Shown here: positions 1-9,384 of the stretch, piece by piece
Position numbering within the stretch: position 1 is the stretch's first letter
How the letters are laid out: each line of letters begins with the position of its first letter
Assembly (NCBI GenBank): GCA_013204495.1
Contig: JABMNQ010000126.1
Coordinates: forward strand, 1-14,884
Direction: 5' to 3'
DNA from: Candidatus Pelagibacter sp.
Lineage (GTDB): Bacteria > Pseudomonadota > Alphaproteobacteria > Pelagibacterales > Pelagibacteraceae
DNA: 14,884 bases
Program-made: the position numbers and the translations under genes
The notes under the pieces: generated by a model
What the model was told of the DNA's origin: nothing
Database searches by the model: none
What the model saw: only the letters and a program-made list of their open reading frames with translations

Positions 1-300
1 ATCTGAAACTGCTCTTAAACCTCTTAGAATGATATTAGATTTATACTTTTTGCAAAGATCTGTTGTTAATGATTGAAAAGAAATTATTTCAATTTTTTTT
101 TTATCTAGTTTAACATCATAAAAAAGTGCTTTTTTTATTATAGATATTCTTTCATTAGAATTAAATAAATAATTTTTATTCGCACCATCTGATGTAGCAA
201 CAATAACTTTGTCGAATAATTTTAAAGCTTTTTTGATAACATCAATATGACCATAAGTAATCGGGTCAAATGTACCAGGATACACAGCAACTTTTTTCAT
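1..300 (-). CDS. coaD: Phosphopantetheine adenylyltransferase, N-terminal part (runs off window)
   Basis: Catalyses the penultimate step of coenzyme A synthesis, transferring AMP from ATP to 4'-phosphopantetheine to give dephospho-CoA in the cytoplasm. The frame was read directly from the sequence. It starts at the ATG on 298-300 and gives 100 residues before the window edge; the family is about 160 aa, so the C-terminal third is missing only because the window ends. The nucleotidyltransferase motif YPGTFDPITYGH is at residues 7-18, with the T/HxGH signature. The substrate-binding motif RGLRAVSD is at residues 93-100. The start codon overlaps the gyrA stop by one base (TAATG on the minus strand), so the two are probably co-transcribed and translationally coupled. 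A run of ten A residues (coding strand) lies at 93-102. Identification is firm from the two diagnostic motifs. Confidence 0.95.
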   Translation of the reverse strand, partial: MKKVAVYPGTFDPITYGHIDVIKKALKLFDKVIVATSDGANKNYLFNSNERISIIKKALFYDVKLDKKKIEIISFQSLTTDLCKKYKSNIILRGLRAVSD

Positions 301-2861
301 TACACTAAGTTATCATCAATTTTTATTGCCGAAACTACTTTTTCATCACCAGATAATTTGATAATTCGCACACCCTGTGTATTTCTTCCTGCTGTTCTAA
401 TTTCTTTAACAGCAACTCTAATAACCCTACCCTTGTTAGTCGATATCATCACATCATCACCTTCAAATACTGGAAATGAAGAACATATACTGCCATTTCT
501 TGGTGAGTTAACAATTCCAATAATTCCCTTACCACCTCTGTTTGTTACTCTATAATCAAAATGAGAGGTTTTTTTACCATATCCATTTTCAGTAATTGAT
601 AATACGAATCTTTCATTTGTTTTCTTGTCAGACTTGGAATCTTTATTATTCTTTTCTTGATTAATAATAGAGAGTGAAACTATTTCATCATTTGGAGCCA
701 ACTCAAGTCCTTTAATGCCCTTTGAAGATCTCCCTTTAAATATTCTAAGTTTTTTTGATTCAAATCTTATACATTTACCATTTTTAGTACTAAGCATAAC
801 ATCTTGATCAACTTTGCATATTTCAACACCAACTATTTTATCGTTTGGATCAAGCTTCATAGCAATTTTTCCTGCAGAATTTATGCTTGAAAAATCTTCA
901 AGGCTATTTTTTCTAACTTTTCCTTTAGCCGTAGCAAATACAATTTGTAAATTTTTCCAATCACCTTCATCTTCTGGGAAAGGCATTGTTGAGCTAATTG
1001 ATTGATGACTCTTTAGTGGTAAAATATTAAATAATGATTTACCTTTAGATGCTGCAGACCCCTCGGGTATTTTCCATGCTTTAATTTTATAAACGAGTCC
1101 TTCTGTTGAAAAAAAAAGAAGTGAAGTATGGGTATTAACCGATAATGTCTTAACTACAGAGTCTTCATCTCTAGTAGTGATGCCTGATTTTCCTTTACCG
1201 CCCCTTTTTTGTTGTTTTACGTCGCTTAGAGCTCCTCTTTTAATATACCCCTGTAAAGTGACTGTAATAATAATAGATTCTTTTTGAATGGTTTCTTCAA
1301 TATCGTAATTCAAAATAGCATCTATAATTTTAGTTCTTCTTGGTACCGCAAATTTTTCTTTAATAGTTTTGAGTTCTTGGCTGATTACGTTTAAAAGTTC
1401 TTTTTTTGAATTTATTATTTTTTTGTATCCCTTTATAAGATCTGCTAACTTTTTAATCTCTACTTCGATTTCATTAATACCTAGGGCAGTTAATTTTTGA
1501 AGTCTAAGCTCTAAAATTGCAGTAACTTGAGGTTCTGATAGAGGGTATAAATCTTTTCCTTTTTTATCCTCAACTAGTGAAATTAATTTTAAAGATTTAT
1601 TAATTTTCCATTTAGTATTTAGTAATGATTTTTTAGCATCATCTGGAGTTTTTGATGACCTAATAACTTTAATAATCTTGTCTAAATTTTCAACAGAGAC
1701 TGATAAGCCAATTAATATGTGGGCTCTATCCTCAGCTTTTTTTAAATCAAATTTAGTTTTTTTTATTACAACATCTTCACGAAAAGTTAAAAAATATGAT
1801 AAGAATTCTTTTAAATTACAAATTTTAGGTTTTCCATCAACTATCGCCAATGTATTAAAACCAAAAGAACTTTCTATTGCAGTATTTTTATAAAGTAATC
1901 TTTTAATAGTTTCAGGTTCAACCCCACTTCTTAAATCTATAGCTACTCTTATACCTTCTCTATTAGACTCATCTCTTATGTCTTTAATTCCTTCAATTTT
2001 TTTCTCTCTAACTAGCTGAGCAATTCGTTCGTTTAGAACTGATTTATTTACTTGATATGGTACAGAAGTTATTACCAGTCTCTCTCTGCCATTGTTTTGT
2101 GATTCAACAGATATTTCACCTCTGATTTTAAAAGATCCACGTCCAAAATTATATCCATCTTTAATTATTGACTTTCCAATAATAACCCCGCCAGTTGGAA
2201 AATCTGGTCCTGGTATGTGTTTCATTAAATCTTTAATTTTAATATCTTTGTTTTCAATTAAAGCCAATGTTCCATCAATAATTTCACCTAAATTATGTGG
2301 GGGTATGCTTGTAGCCATACCCACCGCAATTCCACCAGCTCCGTTTACTAAAAGATTTGGGTATTGTGCGGGTAAAACTGATGGTTCTTTTTCAGTTTCG
2401 TCATAATTACTTTTGTATTCAATTGTATTTTTTTCTATATCATCAATTAAATATTGAGAAACTTTAGCTAATCTTGTTTCAGTATATCTCATAGCTGCAG
2501 CTGGATCGCCATCAATGGACCCGAAGTTACCTTGACCCTCAACCAAAGGTAAACTCATTGAGAAATCCTGAACCATTCTAACAAGCGCATCATAAACAGA
2601 TTGATCGCCATGTGGGTGATACTTACCTATTACATCCCCTACTATTCTTGCAGATTTTCTGAATTGTTTAGACCAATCATAGCCACCTTTGTACATGGCA
2701 AATAATATTCTTCTATGAACAGGTTTTAAGCCATCTCTAACATCAGGAAGGGCCCTGCTAACAATTACACTCATTGCATAAGATAGATATGACGCACTCA
2801 TCTCGTCATGCATTGAAATAATCTTTATGTTTCTGTCTTTAGGAATTTCTGTGTTAGGCAT
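300..2861 (-). CDS. gyrA: DNA gyrase subunit A
   Basis: Breakage-reunion subunit of the A2B2 gyrase, which introduces negative supercoils using ATP hydrolysed by GyrB. At 853 aa it is close to the usual 820-900. The N-terminal winged-helix and tower region carries the catalytic tyrosine in AAMRYTETR (Tyr126). The quinolone-determining segment [15 protein letters not shown] is at residues 82-96. The long coiled-coil part runs to about residue 510, followed by the C-terminal beta-pinwheel with GyrA box QKRGGKG at 551-557 (canonical QRRGGKG), which distinguishes GyrA from ParC. At the position equivalent to E. coli Ser83 there is Gln87; the Asp87 equivalent is kept as Asp91. The start ATG lies 5 bp after the ssb stop and has no clear Shine-Dalgarno sequence, so expression probably depends on the ssb transcript. 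coaD follows with a 1-bp overlap. Confidence 0.98.
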   Translation of the reverse strand: MPNTEIPKDRNIKIISMHDEMSASYLSYAMSVIVSRALPDVRDGLKPVHRRILFAMYKGGYDWSKQFRKSARIVGDVIGKYHPHGDQSVYDALVRMVQDFSMSLPLVEGQGNFGSIDGDPAAAMRYTETRLAKVSQYLIDDIEKNTIEYKSNYDETEKEPSVLPAQYPNLLVNGAGGIAVGMATSIPPHNLGEIIDGTLALIENKDIKIKDLMKHIPGPDFPTGGVIIGKSIIKDGYNFGRGSFKIRGEISVESQNNGRERLVITSVPYQVNKSVLNERIAQLVREKKIEGIKDIRDESNREGIRVAIDLRSGVEPETIKRLLYKNTAIESSFGFNTLAIVDGKPKICNLKEFLSYFLTFREDVVIKKTKFDLKKAEDRAHILIGLSVSVENLDKIIKVIRSSKTPDDAKKSLLNTKWKINKSLKLISLVEDKKGKDLYPLSEPQVTAILELRLQKLTALGINEIEVEIKKLADLIKGYKKIINSKKELLNVISQELKTIKEKFAVPRRTKIIDAILNYDIEETIQKESIIITVTLQGYIKRGALSDVKQQKRGGKGKSGITTRDEDSVVKTLSVNTHTSLLFFSTEGLVYKIKAWKIPEGSAASKGKSLFNILPLKSHQSISSTMPFPEDEGDWKNLQIVFATAKGKVRKNSLEDFSSINSAGKIAMKLDPNDKIVGVEICKVDQDVMLSTKNGKCIRFESKKLRIFKGRSSKGIKGLELAPNDEIVSLSIINQEKNNKDSKSDKKTNERFVLSITENGYGKKTSHFDYRVTNRGGKGIIGIVNSPRNGSICSSFPVFEGDDVMISTNKGRVIRVAVKEIRTAGRNTQGVRIIKLSGDEKVVSAIKIDDNLV

Positions 2862-2866
2862 AAAAA

Positions 2867-3325
2867 CTAAAATGGAATTTCGTCATCCATATCGTTTGTA
2901 ATTTGAGGGCTATCATCGAAATTATTAACAGATGATTGGGTATTATCATTTTGAATACCTCCACCTGAGTTTCCCCCACCGAGCATAGTAAGTGAAGAAT
3001 TATATCCCTGTATAACAATCTCAGTTGAATATTTATCTTGGCCAGATTGTTCATCTTTCCATTTTCTCGTTACAATCTGTCCCTCTACATAAATTTGAGC
3101 ACCTTTTTTTAAGTACTGCTGAACAACATTTACTAAACCATCATTAAATACAACTATTCTGTGCCATTCAGTTTTTTCTTTTTTTTCGCCAGAGGTTTTG
3201 TCTTTCCAGGTTTGACTTGTAGCCAAACTAAGCCTTGCAACATTTTTACCGTTAACCATTTGCTTAATTTCGGGATCTGCGCCTAAACGCCCAATTAATA
3301 ATACTTTATTTAAACTTCCAGCCAT
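2867..3325 (-). CDS. ssb: Single-stranded DNA-binding protein
   Basis: Coats single-stranded DNA during replication, repair and recombination and recruits partner enzymes through its acidic C-terminal tip. The protein has 152 aa, within the usual 140-180. The OB fold covers roughly residues 4-110, beginning [16 protein letters not shown], with aromatic DNA-stacking candidates Trp40, Trp54 (in EWHRIVVF) and Trp89. A flexible Gly/Asn/Ser-rich linker follows at about 115-145, and the protein ends in DDEIPF, the conserved partner-docking tip. The gene is divergent from uvrA across 89 bp and is the first gene of a probable ssb-gyrA-coaD transcript. The ATG has no obvious Shine-Dalgarno sequence upstream, only A/T-rich leader. 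Identification is secure from the fold sequence, tip and neighbourhood. Confidence 0.97.
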   Translation of the reverse strand: MAGSLNKVLLIGRLGADPEIKQMVNGKNVARLSLATSQTWKDKTSGEKKEKTEWHRIVVFNDGLVNVVQQYLKKGAQIYVEGQIVTRKWKDEQSGQDKYSTEIVIQGYNSSLTMLGGGNSGGGIQNDNTQSSVNNFDDSPQITNDMDDEIPF

Positions 3326-3414
3326 AATATTTTAATAATGTTTATTTATTTAATTAATTTTATATCACAATATAACCTGAATATTAATTTTATTAATTTA
3401 AAGCAACAAAAATT
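3326..3414. promoter_or_regulatory. Divergent ssb / uvrA promoter region
   Basis: These 89 bp separate two divergently transcribed genes, so both promoters should lie here. The stretch is overwhelmingly A/T. On the minus strand a TATAAA (-10-like) is preceded by a 17-bp spacer and a TTAATA (-35-like), facing ssb. Several TATAAC/TATTAA-type hexamers face uvrA. In DNA this AT-rich such matches are easily found by chance, so no single promoter is assigned. No GTTC or GAAC half-sites and no CTGT-N8-ACAG are present, so neither the alphaproteobacterial nor the E. coli type of LexA operator is visible. Confidence 0.55.
3382..3399. repeat. Tandem 9-bp direct repeat upstream of uvrA
   Basis: TATTAATTT occurs twice back to back (3382-3390 and 3391-3399), ending 15 bp before the uvrA start codon. 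It is exact, but it is built only from A and T in a very AT-rich spacer. It may be chance, part of the promoter or untranslated leader, or a binding site for a regulator. Confidence 0.4.
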
Positions 3415-6282
3415 ATGATTAAAAAGATAGTTATCAAGGGTGCAAAAGAGCACAATTTAAAAAATATATCTGTAGAAATTCCTAAAGATCAATTTGTAGT
3501 AATTACAGGGCTTTCTGGTTCTGGAAAATCATCTCTTGCATTTGATACAATTTATGCTGAAGGGCAAAGACGTTATGTTGAAAGTTTGTCAGCTTATGCA
3601 CGTCAATTTTTAGATAAAATGAAAAAGCCAAATGTTGATCTGATTGAAGGCTTAAGTCCAGCTATTGCAATTGAACAAAAAAATACATCGAAGAACCCAA
3701 GATCAACAGTTGCGACTGTTACAGAGATTTATGATTATATGAGAGTTCTTTATGCAAGAGCAGGTATTCCCTACTCACCATTTACCGGAAAACCTATCAC
3801 CTCTCAAACCATCACACAAATTGTAGATTTGATAAAAAAATTACCAAAAAAATCTACAATTTATATTTATGCACCAGTTGTTAGAGGTCGTAAGGGTGAA
3901 TATAAAAAAGATATTCTTAGCTATAAAAGAAGAGGTTTTAGAAAGATTAAGATTGATGAGGTTTTATATGATATTGAAAAAGCACCAGAGCTAGATAAAA
4001 AAATAAAACATGACATATCTGTGTTGGTAGATAGAATTGTCTTAAATTCAAACCTTGGAAATAGACTTGCAGAAAGTATTGAGACGGCTGTTAATTTATC
4101 AAATGGCTTAGTTTTTGTAGAATATGAAGATGAAACTCTTCCTCAGAAATTTAGAAAAATTGAAAAATTAATCTATTCAACTAAATTTGCTTGCCCAGAA
4201 AGTGGGTTTACCATTGAAGAAATTGAGCCAAGACTCTTTTCATTTAATAGTCCTTATGGTGCATGTGCTGAATGTGAAGGTATTGGTATAAAATTAAATG
4301 TAGATCCTAATTTAGTAATACCTGATGAAAAAAAAAGTATTGCGGATGGTGCTATTGAGCCATGGGCAAAATCTACGACCTTGTATTATGCGCAGACACT
4401 AGCTTCTATAGCTAAGCATTATGCCTTCTCGCTAGATGAAAAATGGAAAAATTTGCCCAAAAAAATAAAAGATGTAATTTTATTCGGTTCAGATGAAGAG
4501 GAAATAAAATTTAATTATGACGATGGATATGAAAAATATTCACATAAGAAAACCTTTGAGGGTGTGATAAATAATCTAGAAAGAAGATTTCTTGAGTCTG
4601 ATAGTGAATGGAAAAGAGAAGCAATTGCAGAATATCAATCAGACTCCGCTTGTGAAGGGTGTAATGGTGATAGGTTAAAAGAAGAGGCTCTGTGTGTTAA
4701 AATTAATGATCAAAATATAAGCGAAGTAACAAAAAAATCAATTCTAGATGCTTCTAAGTGGTTTAAGGATTTAGAGCAAAATATAGACAAGAGACAATTT
4801 AAGATTGCAGAACATATTTTAAAAGAAATTAATGAAAGATTAAATTTTCTTTTAAATGTTGGTTTAGATTATTTAACTTTGTCTCGTGAGTCAGGAAGTC
4901 TGTCTGGTGGTGAGGCACAAAGAATAAGATTGGCCTCTCAAATTGGTTCTGGGTTAACAGGGGTGCTTTATGTTTTGGATGAACCATCTATTGGATTGCA
5001 CCAAAAAGATAATATTAAATTAATTGATGCTTTAAAAAGACTTAGAGATCTAGGAAATACTGTAATTGTTGTAGAACATGATACTGAAACAATGGAAAAT
5101 GCAGATCATATTATTGATTTAGGTCCTGAAGCAGGAACCAATGGTGGGCAAATAATTGCTCAAGGAACATATAAAGACATTCTAAATAACAAGAACAGTA
5201 TTACGGGACAATATCTTTCTCATAAAAAATACATAGCAATACCAAGAACAAGAAGGCTTGCTAAAAATGGAAGATTTATAGAAATAAATGGTGCAAGCGG
5301 AAATAACTTGAACAATGTAAATCTTAAAATACCTATTGGAAGCTTTACCTGTGTAACGGGTGTTTCTGGAAGTGGTAAATCAACTTTAATACTTCAAACA
5401 TTATATCACGCCCTTAATTTAACATTAAATAACAAAGCTAGAAAAATTCCTAAAGCATTTAAAGGTTATAAAGGTGTTGAATTAATTGATAAAATTATTG
5501 ATATAGATCAATCTCCAATTGGAAGAACACCAAGATCAAATCCAGCCACTTATACAGGTGCTTTTGGACCTATAAGAGATTGGTTTACAGCACTACCTGA
5601 ATCAAAAACTCGAGGTTATAAACCAGGAAGATTTTCTTTTAATGTTAAAGGGGGAAGATGTGAAGCATGTGAGGGTGATGGTGTAATCACTTATGAAATG
5701 CATTTTTTACCTGATGTCTATATTCAATGTGATGAATGTAAAGGAACCAGATATAATAGAGAAACTTTAGAAATCAAATTCAAAGGGAAAAGTATTGCAG
5801 ATGTTTTAGATATGTCAGTTGACGAAGGGTGTGAATATTTCGAAAATATTTCAAACATTAAAACTAAATTATTAACTTTAAAGAAAGTTGGCCTCGGCTA
5901 TATAAAAATTGGACAACAAGCGACAACCTTATCGGGTGGTGAGGCTCAAAGAATTAAATTAGCAAAAGAATTATCTAAACGATCAACAGGTAGAACTATG
6001 TATATCCTTGACGAACCTACAACAGGATTACACCAGCATGATATAAAAAAACTACTAGAAATATTACACACATTTGTGGCTCTAGGAAATACTGTTGTTG
6101 TAATAGAGCATAACCTTGATGTTATTAAAACTGCAGATTATATAGTTGATATGGGACCAGAGGGTGGTGTTAAAGGTGGTAATATTATTGCTGAGGGAAA
6201 ACCTGAGGATATTATTAATGTAAAAGAGAGTTATACGGGCCAATTCTTAAAACCAATGCTTGAAGAAAGGTTTAAAAAATAA
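3415..6282 (+). CDS. uvrA: Excinuclease ABC subunit A (UvrA)
   Basis: Damage-recognition ATPase of nucleotide excision repair; a UvrA dimer loads UvrB on lesions and then leaves. At 955 aa it is a full-length UvrA with two ABC ATPase modules. Walker A is GLSGSGKSS at 32-40 and GVSGSGKST at 649-657. ABC signatures LSGGEAQ are at 496-502 and 839-845, each followed by a Walker B ending LDEP. The C-terminal zinc module is complete (Cys749, Cys752, Cys772, Cys775). In the N-terminal zinc module the first pair reads CPESG, with Cys260 and Ser263, while Cys284 and Cys287 are kept, so one ligand of a four-Cys site is absent; I recall this as common in alphaproteobacterial UvrA. The start agrees with the family start ([17 protein letters not shown]). 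No clear Shine-Dalgarno precedes it. Confidence 0.98.
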   Translation: MIKKIVIKGAKEHNLKNISVEIPKDQFVVITGLSGSGKSSLAFDTIYAEGQRRYVESLSAYARQFLDKMKKPNVDLIEGLSPAIAIEQKNTSKNPRSTVATVTEIYDYMRVLYARAGIPYSPFTGKPITSQTITQIVDLIKKLPKKSTIYIYAPVVRGRKGEYKKDILSYKRRGFRKIKIDEVLYDIEKAPELDKKIKHDISVLVDRIVLNSNLGNRLAESIETAVNLSNGLVFVEYEDETLPQKFRKIEKLIYSTKFACPESGFTIEEIEPRLFSFNSPYGACAECEGIGIKLNVDPNLVIPDEKKSIADGAIEPWAKSTTLYYAQTLASIAKHYAFSLDEKWKNLPKKIKDVILFGSDEEEIKFNYDDGYEKYSHKKTFEGVINNLERRFLESDSEWKREAIAEYQSDSACEGCNGDRLKEEALCVKINDQNISEVTKKSILDASKWFKDLEQNIDKRQFKIAEHILKEINERLNFLLNVGLDYLTLSRESGSLSGGEAQRIRLASQIGSGLTGVLYVLDEPSIGLHQKDNIKLIDALKRLRDLGNTVIVVEHDTETMENADHIIDLGPEAGTNGGQIIAQGTYKDILNNKNSITGQYLSHKKYIAIPRTRRLAKNGRFIEINGASGNNLNNVNLKIPIGSFTCVTGVSGSGKSTLILQTLYHALNLTLNNKARKIPKAFKGYKGVELIDKIIDIDQSPIGRTPRSNPATYTGAFGPIRDWFTALPESKTRGYKPGRFSFNVKGGRCEACEGDGVITYEMHFLPDVYIQCDECKGTRYNRETLEIKFKGKSIADVLDMSVDEGCEYFENISNIKTKLLTLKKVGLGYIKIGQQATTLSGGEAQRIKLAKELSKRSTGRTMYILDEPTTGLHQHDIKKLLEILHTFVALGNTVVVIEHNLDVIKTADYIVDMGPEGGVKGGNIIAEGKPEDIINVKESYTGQFLKPMLEERFKK

Positions 6283-6283
6283 T

Positions 6284-6318
6284 TTAATAATTAAATACTT
6301 TTAGTGTATAATTATACA
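6284..6318 (+). promoter_or_regulatory. Putative promoter with 14-bp palindrome between uvrA and the next gene
   Basis: The 41-bp gap after uvrA contains a perfect 14-bp palindrome, TGTATAATTATACA, at 6305-6318. Within it lies TATAAT (6307-6312), an exact -10 consensus. Seventeen bases upstream is TTAATA (6284-6289), a four-of-six match to the -35 consensus. If used, transcription would begin only about 5 nt before the ATG at 6324, giving a nearly leaderless mRNA; consistent with that, no Shine-Dalgarno is seen. The palindrome could alternatively be an operator for a dimeric repressor. This is inferred from sequence only, in AT-rich DNA. Confidence 0.4.
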
Positions 6319-6323
6319 GAATC

Positions 6324-6926
6324 ATGGGAAATTTACTTTCATCACTACCTAAAACAATTCATGCATCATTAATTCTTGCAATTATTCTTTTTTTAGGTCT
6401 ATTTTTTGATAATGGTGGATTTGAATTTGATAGGACTTTTTGGAGTTGGCTAGCAAGATTTATACATGTTATTGTAGCAATTATGTGGATTGGTCTACTT
6501 TGGTATTTCAATTTTGTGCAAATTCCTAACATGGCTAAAATCCCAGATGAGCAAAAACCTGCCATTGGTAAAGTTATTGCACCTGCAGCTTTATTTTATT
6601 TTAGATGGGCTGCTCTATTAACTATTATTTCAGGATTAATTTTAGCAACATTAAATGGTTATGTTCATGAAGCAATGACTTTGGGTATTGGAACTGGTGG
6701 TGGAAAAAATACCGCTATTGGTATTGGTATGTGGCTTGGTTTATACATGGCTTTTAACGTGTGGTTTATAATTTGGCCAAATCAAAAAAGAGCTTTAGGT
6801 ATTGTTTCATGTGAGCCTGAAGTTAAAGCAAAATCAGCAAGAACAGCTATGTTATTTTCAAGAACTAATACGCTTCTTTCATTGCCAATGTTACTTTCAA
6901 TGGTAGCAGCTCAAAATTTATATTAA
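6324..6926 (+). CDS. Stand-alone urate oxidase N-terminal (PuuD-like) membrane domain protein
   Basis: A 200-aa integral membrane protein with about five hydrophobic segments, near residues 12-28, 43-65, 86-110, 131-151 and 180-197. Segment two contains ARFIHVIVAIMWIGLLWYFNF (His48), and segment four contains MAFNVWFIIWPNQKRAL. Both resemble the membrane domain of PuuD-type urate hydroxylase (the Urate_ox_N family), in which the domain is fused to a C-terminal cytochrome c. Here there is no CXXCH motif and no C-terminal extension, so it is the membrane domain alone. In the fused enzymes this domain takes part in urate oxidation; whether this short form does so cannot be told from sequence, and no other purine catabolism gene is nearby. 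It follows uvrA by 41 bp, with a candidate own promoter, and converges on secF with a 4-bp gap. Family assignment is moderately sure, function uncertain. Confidence 0.65.
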   Translation: MGNLLSSLPKTIHASLILAIILFLGLFFDNGGFEFDRTFWSWLARFIHVIVAIMWIGLLWYFNFVQIPNMAKIPDEQKPAIGKVIAPAALFYFRWAALLTIISGLILATLNGYVHEAMTLGIGTGGGKNTAIGIGMWLGLYMAFNVWFIIWPNQKRALGIVSCEPEVKAKSARTAMLFSRTNTLLSLPMLLSMVAAQNLY

Positions 6927-6930
6927 TTTT

Positions 6931-7818
6931 TTATTCAGTTTCTTCTTTAAGAATTGTTTTTTGTGAAACTCTAAGTTTTACTAATATTGGGTTTGCTATA
7001 TAGATTGAAGAGTATGTACCAAATACCACTCCAAAAATCATTGCCAATGAAAACCCTTTTAGTATTTCACCTCCAAATAGATAGATAGACATTAGAGCAA
7101 GCAGTGTTGTAATTGATGTGATTAACGTTCTCGACAATGTTTCGTTTATTGACTTATTTGTCAGTTCAAAAATTTTAATATCAGAATATTTTTTTAAATT
7201 TTCTCTAACACGATCATAAATTACCACAGTGTCATTCATGGAGTAGCCCACTATAGTTAAAACTGCAGCAACTATGGATAAATTAATTTCCAAATTTAAT
7301 AAAGAGAATAAACCAAGGGTAATTATTACATCATGGAATAATGCGATTATCGCACCTAAACTAAATTGCCACTCAAACCTCACCCATATGTAGAATAACA
7401 TTGCCACTAATGATAAAAATATTGCCGTAATTCCAGATTTTAATAACTCGGAACTTACTTTAGGACCTACATTTTCAACCCTTCTAAAATTATAAGTGTC
7501 GCCTATTGACTTTGTAAGGTCAGTTTTTATTAGTTGTATTATATTTTCACTTGTATCTTTTTTTTCAATTTTAATTAAAAAATCATTTTCTTCACCAAAT
7601 TTTTTTATATTAACATCTCCTAAATTCATTTTATTAAATGCATCTCTTAAAATGGATACATTTGTTTGATTATCTTTTGCCCTCAATTCTATTAAAGTTC
7701 CGCCTTTAAAATCTACACCAAAATTTAGACCTTTAAAAAATAAAAGAAGTATTGATAGAATAACTAGTGATGTTGAAATCACACTAAATAATTTATAAAA
7801 CTTATTAAAATTTATCAT
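6931..7818 (-). CDS. secF: Protein translocase subunit SecF
   Basis: Inner-membrane RND-type accessory subunit that, with SecD and YajC, uses the proton gradient to help pull exported proteins through SecYEG. At 295 aa it has normal length. TM1 is at about residues 10-30, followed by GLNFGVDFKGGTLIELRA, the conserved FKGG entry to the periplasmic domain. Five further hydrophobic segments follow from about 125 onward. The signature GYSMNDTVVIYDRVREN begins at Gly191, with Asp196 as the conserved charged residue of TM4. The ATG abuts the secD stop with no gap (TAAATG), so expression is probably translationally coupled. The gene ends the minus-strand array, 4 bp from the stop of a convergent gene, with no hairpin terminator visible. 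Confidence 0.97.
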   Translation of the reverse strand: MINFNKFYKLFSVISTSLVILSILLLFFKGLNFGVDFKGGTLIELRAKDNQTNVSILRDAFNKMNLGDVNIKKFGEENDFLIKIEKKDTSENIIQLIKTDLTKSIGDTYNFRRVENVGPKVSSELLKSGITAIFLSLVAMLFYIWVRFEWQFSLGAIIALFHDVIITLGLFSLLNLEINLSIVAAVLTIVGYSMNDTVVIYDRVRENLKKYSDIKIFELTNKSINETLSRTLITSITTLLALMSIYLFGGEILKGFSLAMIFGVVFGTYSSIYIANPILVKLRVSQKTILKEETE

Positions 7819-9372
7819 TTAAATTAAATTTATTTTTTCTTTATTTTTGACCACGTAAAGACTTGTTAGCATTCTTGCAATAAAATAAACTGAGAATAAA
7901 GTGGTAAATATTCCAACGGCTAAGGTTACCGAGAAACCCTTAACAGGCCCAGAGCCCATAAAAAATAATATAACGGCAGCAATTAAGGTTGTAACATTTG
8001 CGTCAATAATAGCAGTTTTAGATTTAACATAACCAGTGTCAAAGGCTATGATATTGTTTTTTTCATCTTTTAACTCTTCTTTAATTCTTTCAAAAATTAA
8101 AACGTTTGCATCAACAGCCATACCAACAGTTAGAATTATACCGGCAATCCCTGGTAATGTTAGTGTTGCCTCAAACAACGTGAGAATACCTATTAAAAAA
8201 AACAGATTTATTAATAGGGTAATATTAGCAATCAACCCAAAAATTTTGTATTTATAAAGCATAAAAATAATAACTAACGCAAAGCCAATTAAGAGTGAAA
8301 TTATTCCAGCATTAATTGAGTCTTGACCAAGATCTGGACCGACTGATCTTTCCTCAATAATATTAAGAGGTGCTGGTAAAGCACCCGATCTTAACAATAA
8401 AGCTAGATCTGTAGCTGATTGAAATGTAAAATTTCCACTAATTTGACCAGATCCACTTACTATCGCATCCCTAATTACCGGTGCACTAACTATTATTCCA
8501 TCTAGAACAATAGCTAATTGCTTACCTATCCCATCTGAAGTGGCTTTCCCAAATCTTTTGGCACCTACTCTATCAAGTTTGAACGAAACAACTGTTTCAT
8601 TTGTTTGAGTATTCATATTTGGTTGTGCATCAAGTAAGTTTTCGCCACTTAAAATTATTCTTTTACTGACTAAAGCCTCATTAATATCATCATCAAACTT
8701 AAGAGTTTCAGCACCAAATGTGTCATTGTCATTTTGAGTGATAAATCTAAAACTTAAATTCGCAGTTTTCCCCAATAGGGATTTAATTCTCATAGGATCA
8801 TCTAAGCCAGGTAACTCAACTAAAATTCTATCATTCCCCCTTTTTAAAATATTTGGCTCGTTAGTGCCAACTTCATCAACACGTCTTCTTACAATTTCTA
8901 TTGCTTGGTCTTGCGATGATATCTTTATTTCAATTAAACCATATTCAGAAAGCTTAAGTTGAAACTCATCACTCAACATTGTTAAGTCAAATTGATGAGA
9001 GCTGTACTTTGTGTAATAAGGATTTATTTCGCTATTTTTATCGGTAAAAAAAGACTCTACAGTGTCTTTATCCTTTTGATCTATATTAAATATTATTGAT
9101 TTATTTGATATTCTTAAGTCTGTAAATTTTATTTTTTCATTATTAAGAAAATTTCTAATATCGGTTGATGTGTTTTGCAATTTTTGAAGTTCTACAGGGT
9201 TATTATCTATTTCAAGTAAAAGATAAGAGCCACCCTGAAGGTCTAAACCAAGATTAATTTTTTTTGATAAAAGGCTACCACCAAAGTTTAAAAAATTTGA
9301 TAATGTTAAAATTATAAAGAATGCGGTAATTAATGATATTAAAATAATTCTTAATTTTGAAAAATATAACAC
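7819..9372 (-). CDS. secD: Protein translocase subunit SecD
   Basis: Large partner of SecF in the proton-driven Sec accessory complex. At 517 aa it matches alphaproteobacterial SecD. TM1 is at about residues 8-28, followed by KINLGLDLQGGSYLLLEID with the DLQGG motif at 44-48. The periplasmic P1 domain runs to roughly 345. The C-terminal five-TM bundle contains GMAVDANVLIFERIKEE, with the conserved Asp421. The start codon is GTG (9370-9372), chosen because TM1 must follow immediately and MLYFSKLRIIL matches the usual family start. There is no Shine-Dalgarno, so initiation may depend on ribosomes finishing yajC 12 bp upstream. secF follows without a gap. Confidence 0.97.
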   Translation of the reverse strand: MLYFSKLRIILISLITAFFIILTLSNFLNFGGSLLSKKINLGLDLQGGSYLLLEIDNNPVELQKLQNTSTDIRNFLNNEKIKFTDLRISNKSIIFNIDQKDKDTVESFFTDKNSEINPYYTKYSSHQFDLTMLSDEFQLKLSEYGLIEIKISSQDQAIEIVRRRVDEVGTNEPNILKRGNDRILVELPGLDDPMRIKSLLGKTANLSFRFITQNDNDTFGAETLKFDDDINEALVSKRIILSGENLLDAQPNMNTQTNETVVSFKLDRVGAKRFGKATSDGIGKQLAIVLDGIIVSAPVIRDAIVSGSGQISGNFTFQSATDLALLLRSGALPAPLNIIEERSVGPDLGQDSINAGIISLLIGFALVIIFMLYKYKIFGLIANITLLINLFFLIGILTLFEATLTLPGIAGIILTVGMAVDANVLIFERIKEELKDEKNNIIAFDTGYVKSKTAIIDANVTTLIAAVILFFMGSGPVKGFSVTLAVGIFTTLFSVYFIARMLTSLYVVKNKEKINLI

Positions 9373-9384
9373 TTCAAATTGATA

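Noticed and set aside
247..555. Open frame on the plus strand across the coaD/gyrA junction
   Set aside because: It lies antisense to two certain genes and has no recognisable protein motif, so it is a by-product of the minus-strand coding.
2854..3054. Second minus-strand open frame inside ssb
   Set aside because: It is an alternative frame of ssb, which is certain from its OB fold and DDEIPF tip; the alternative product has no family features.
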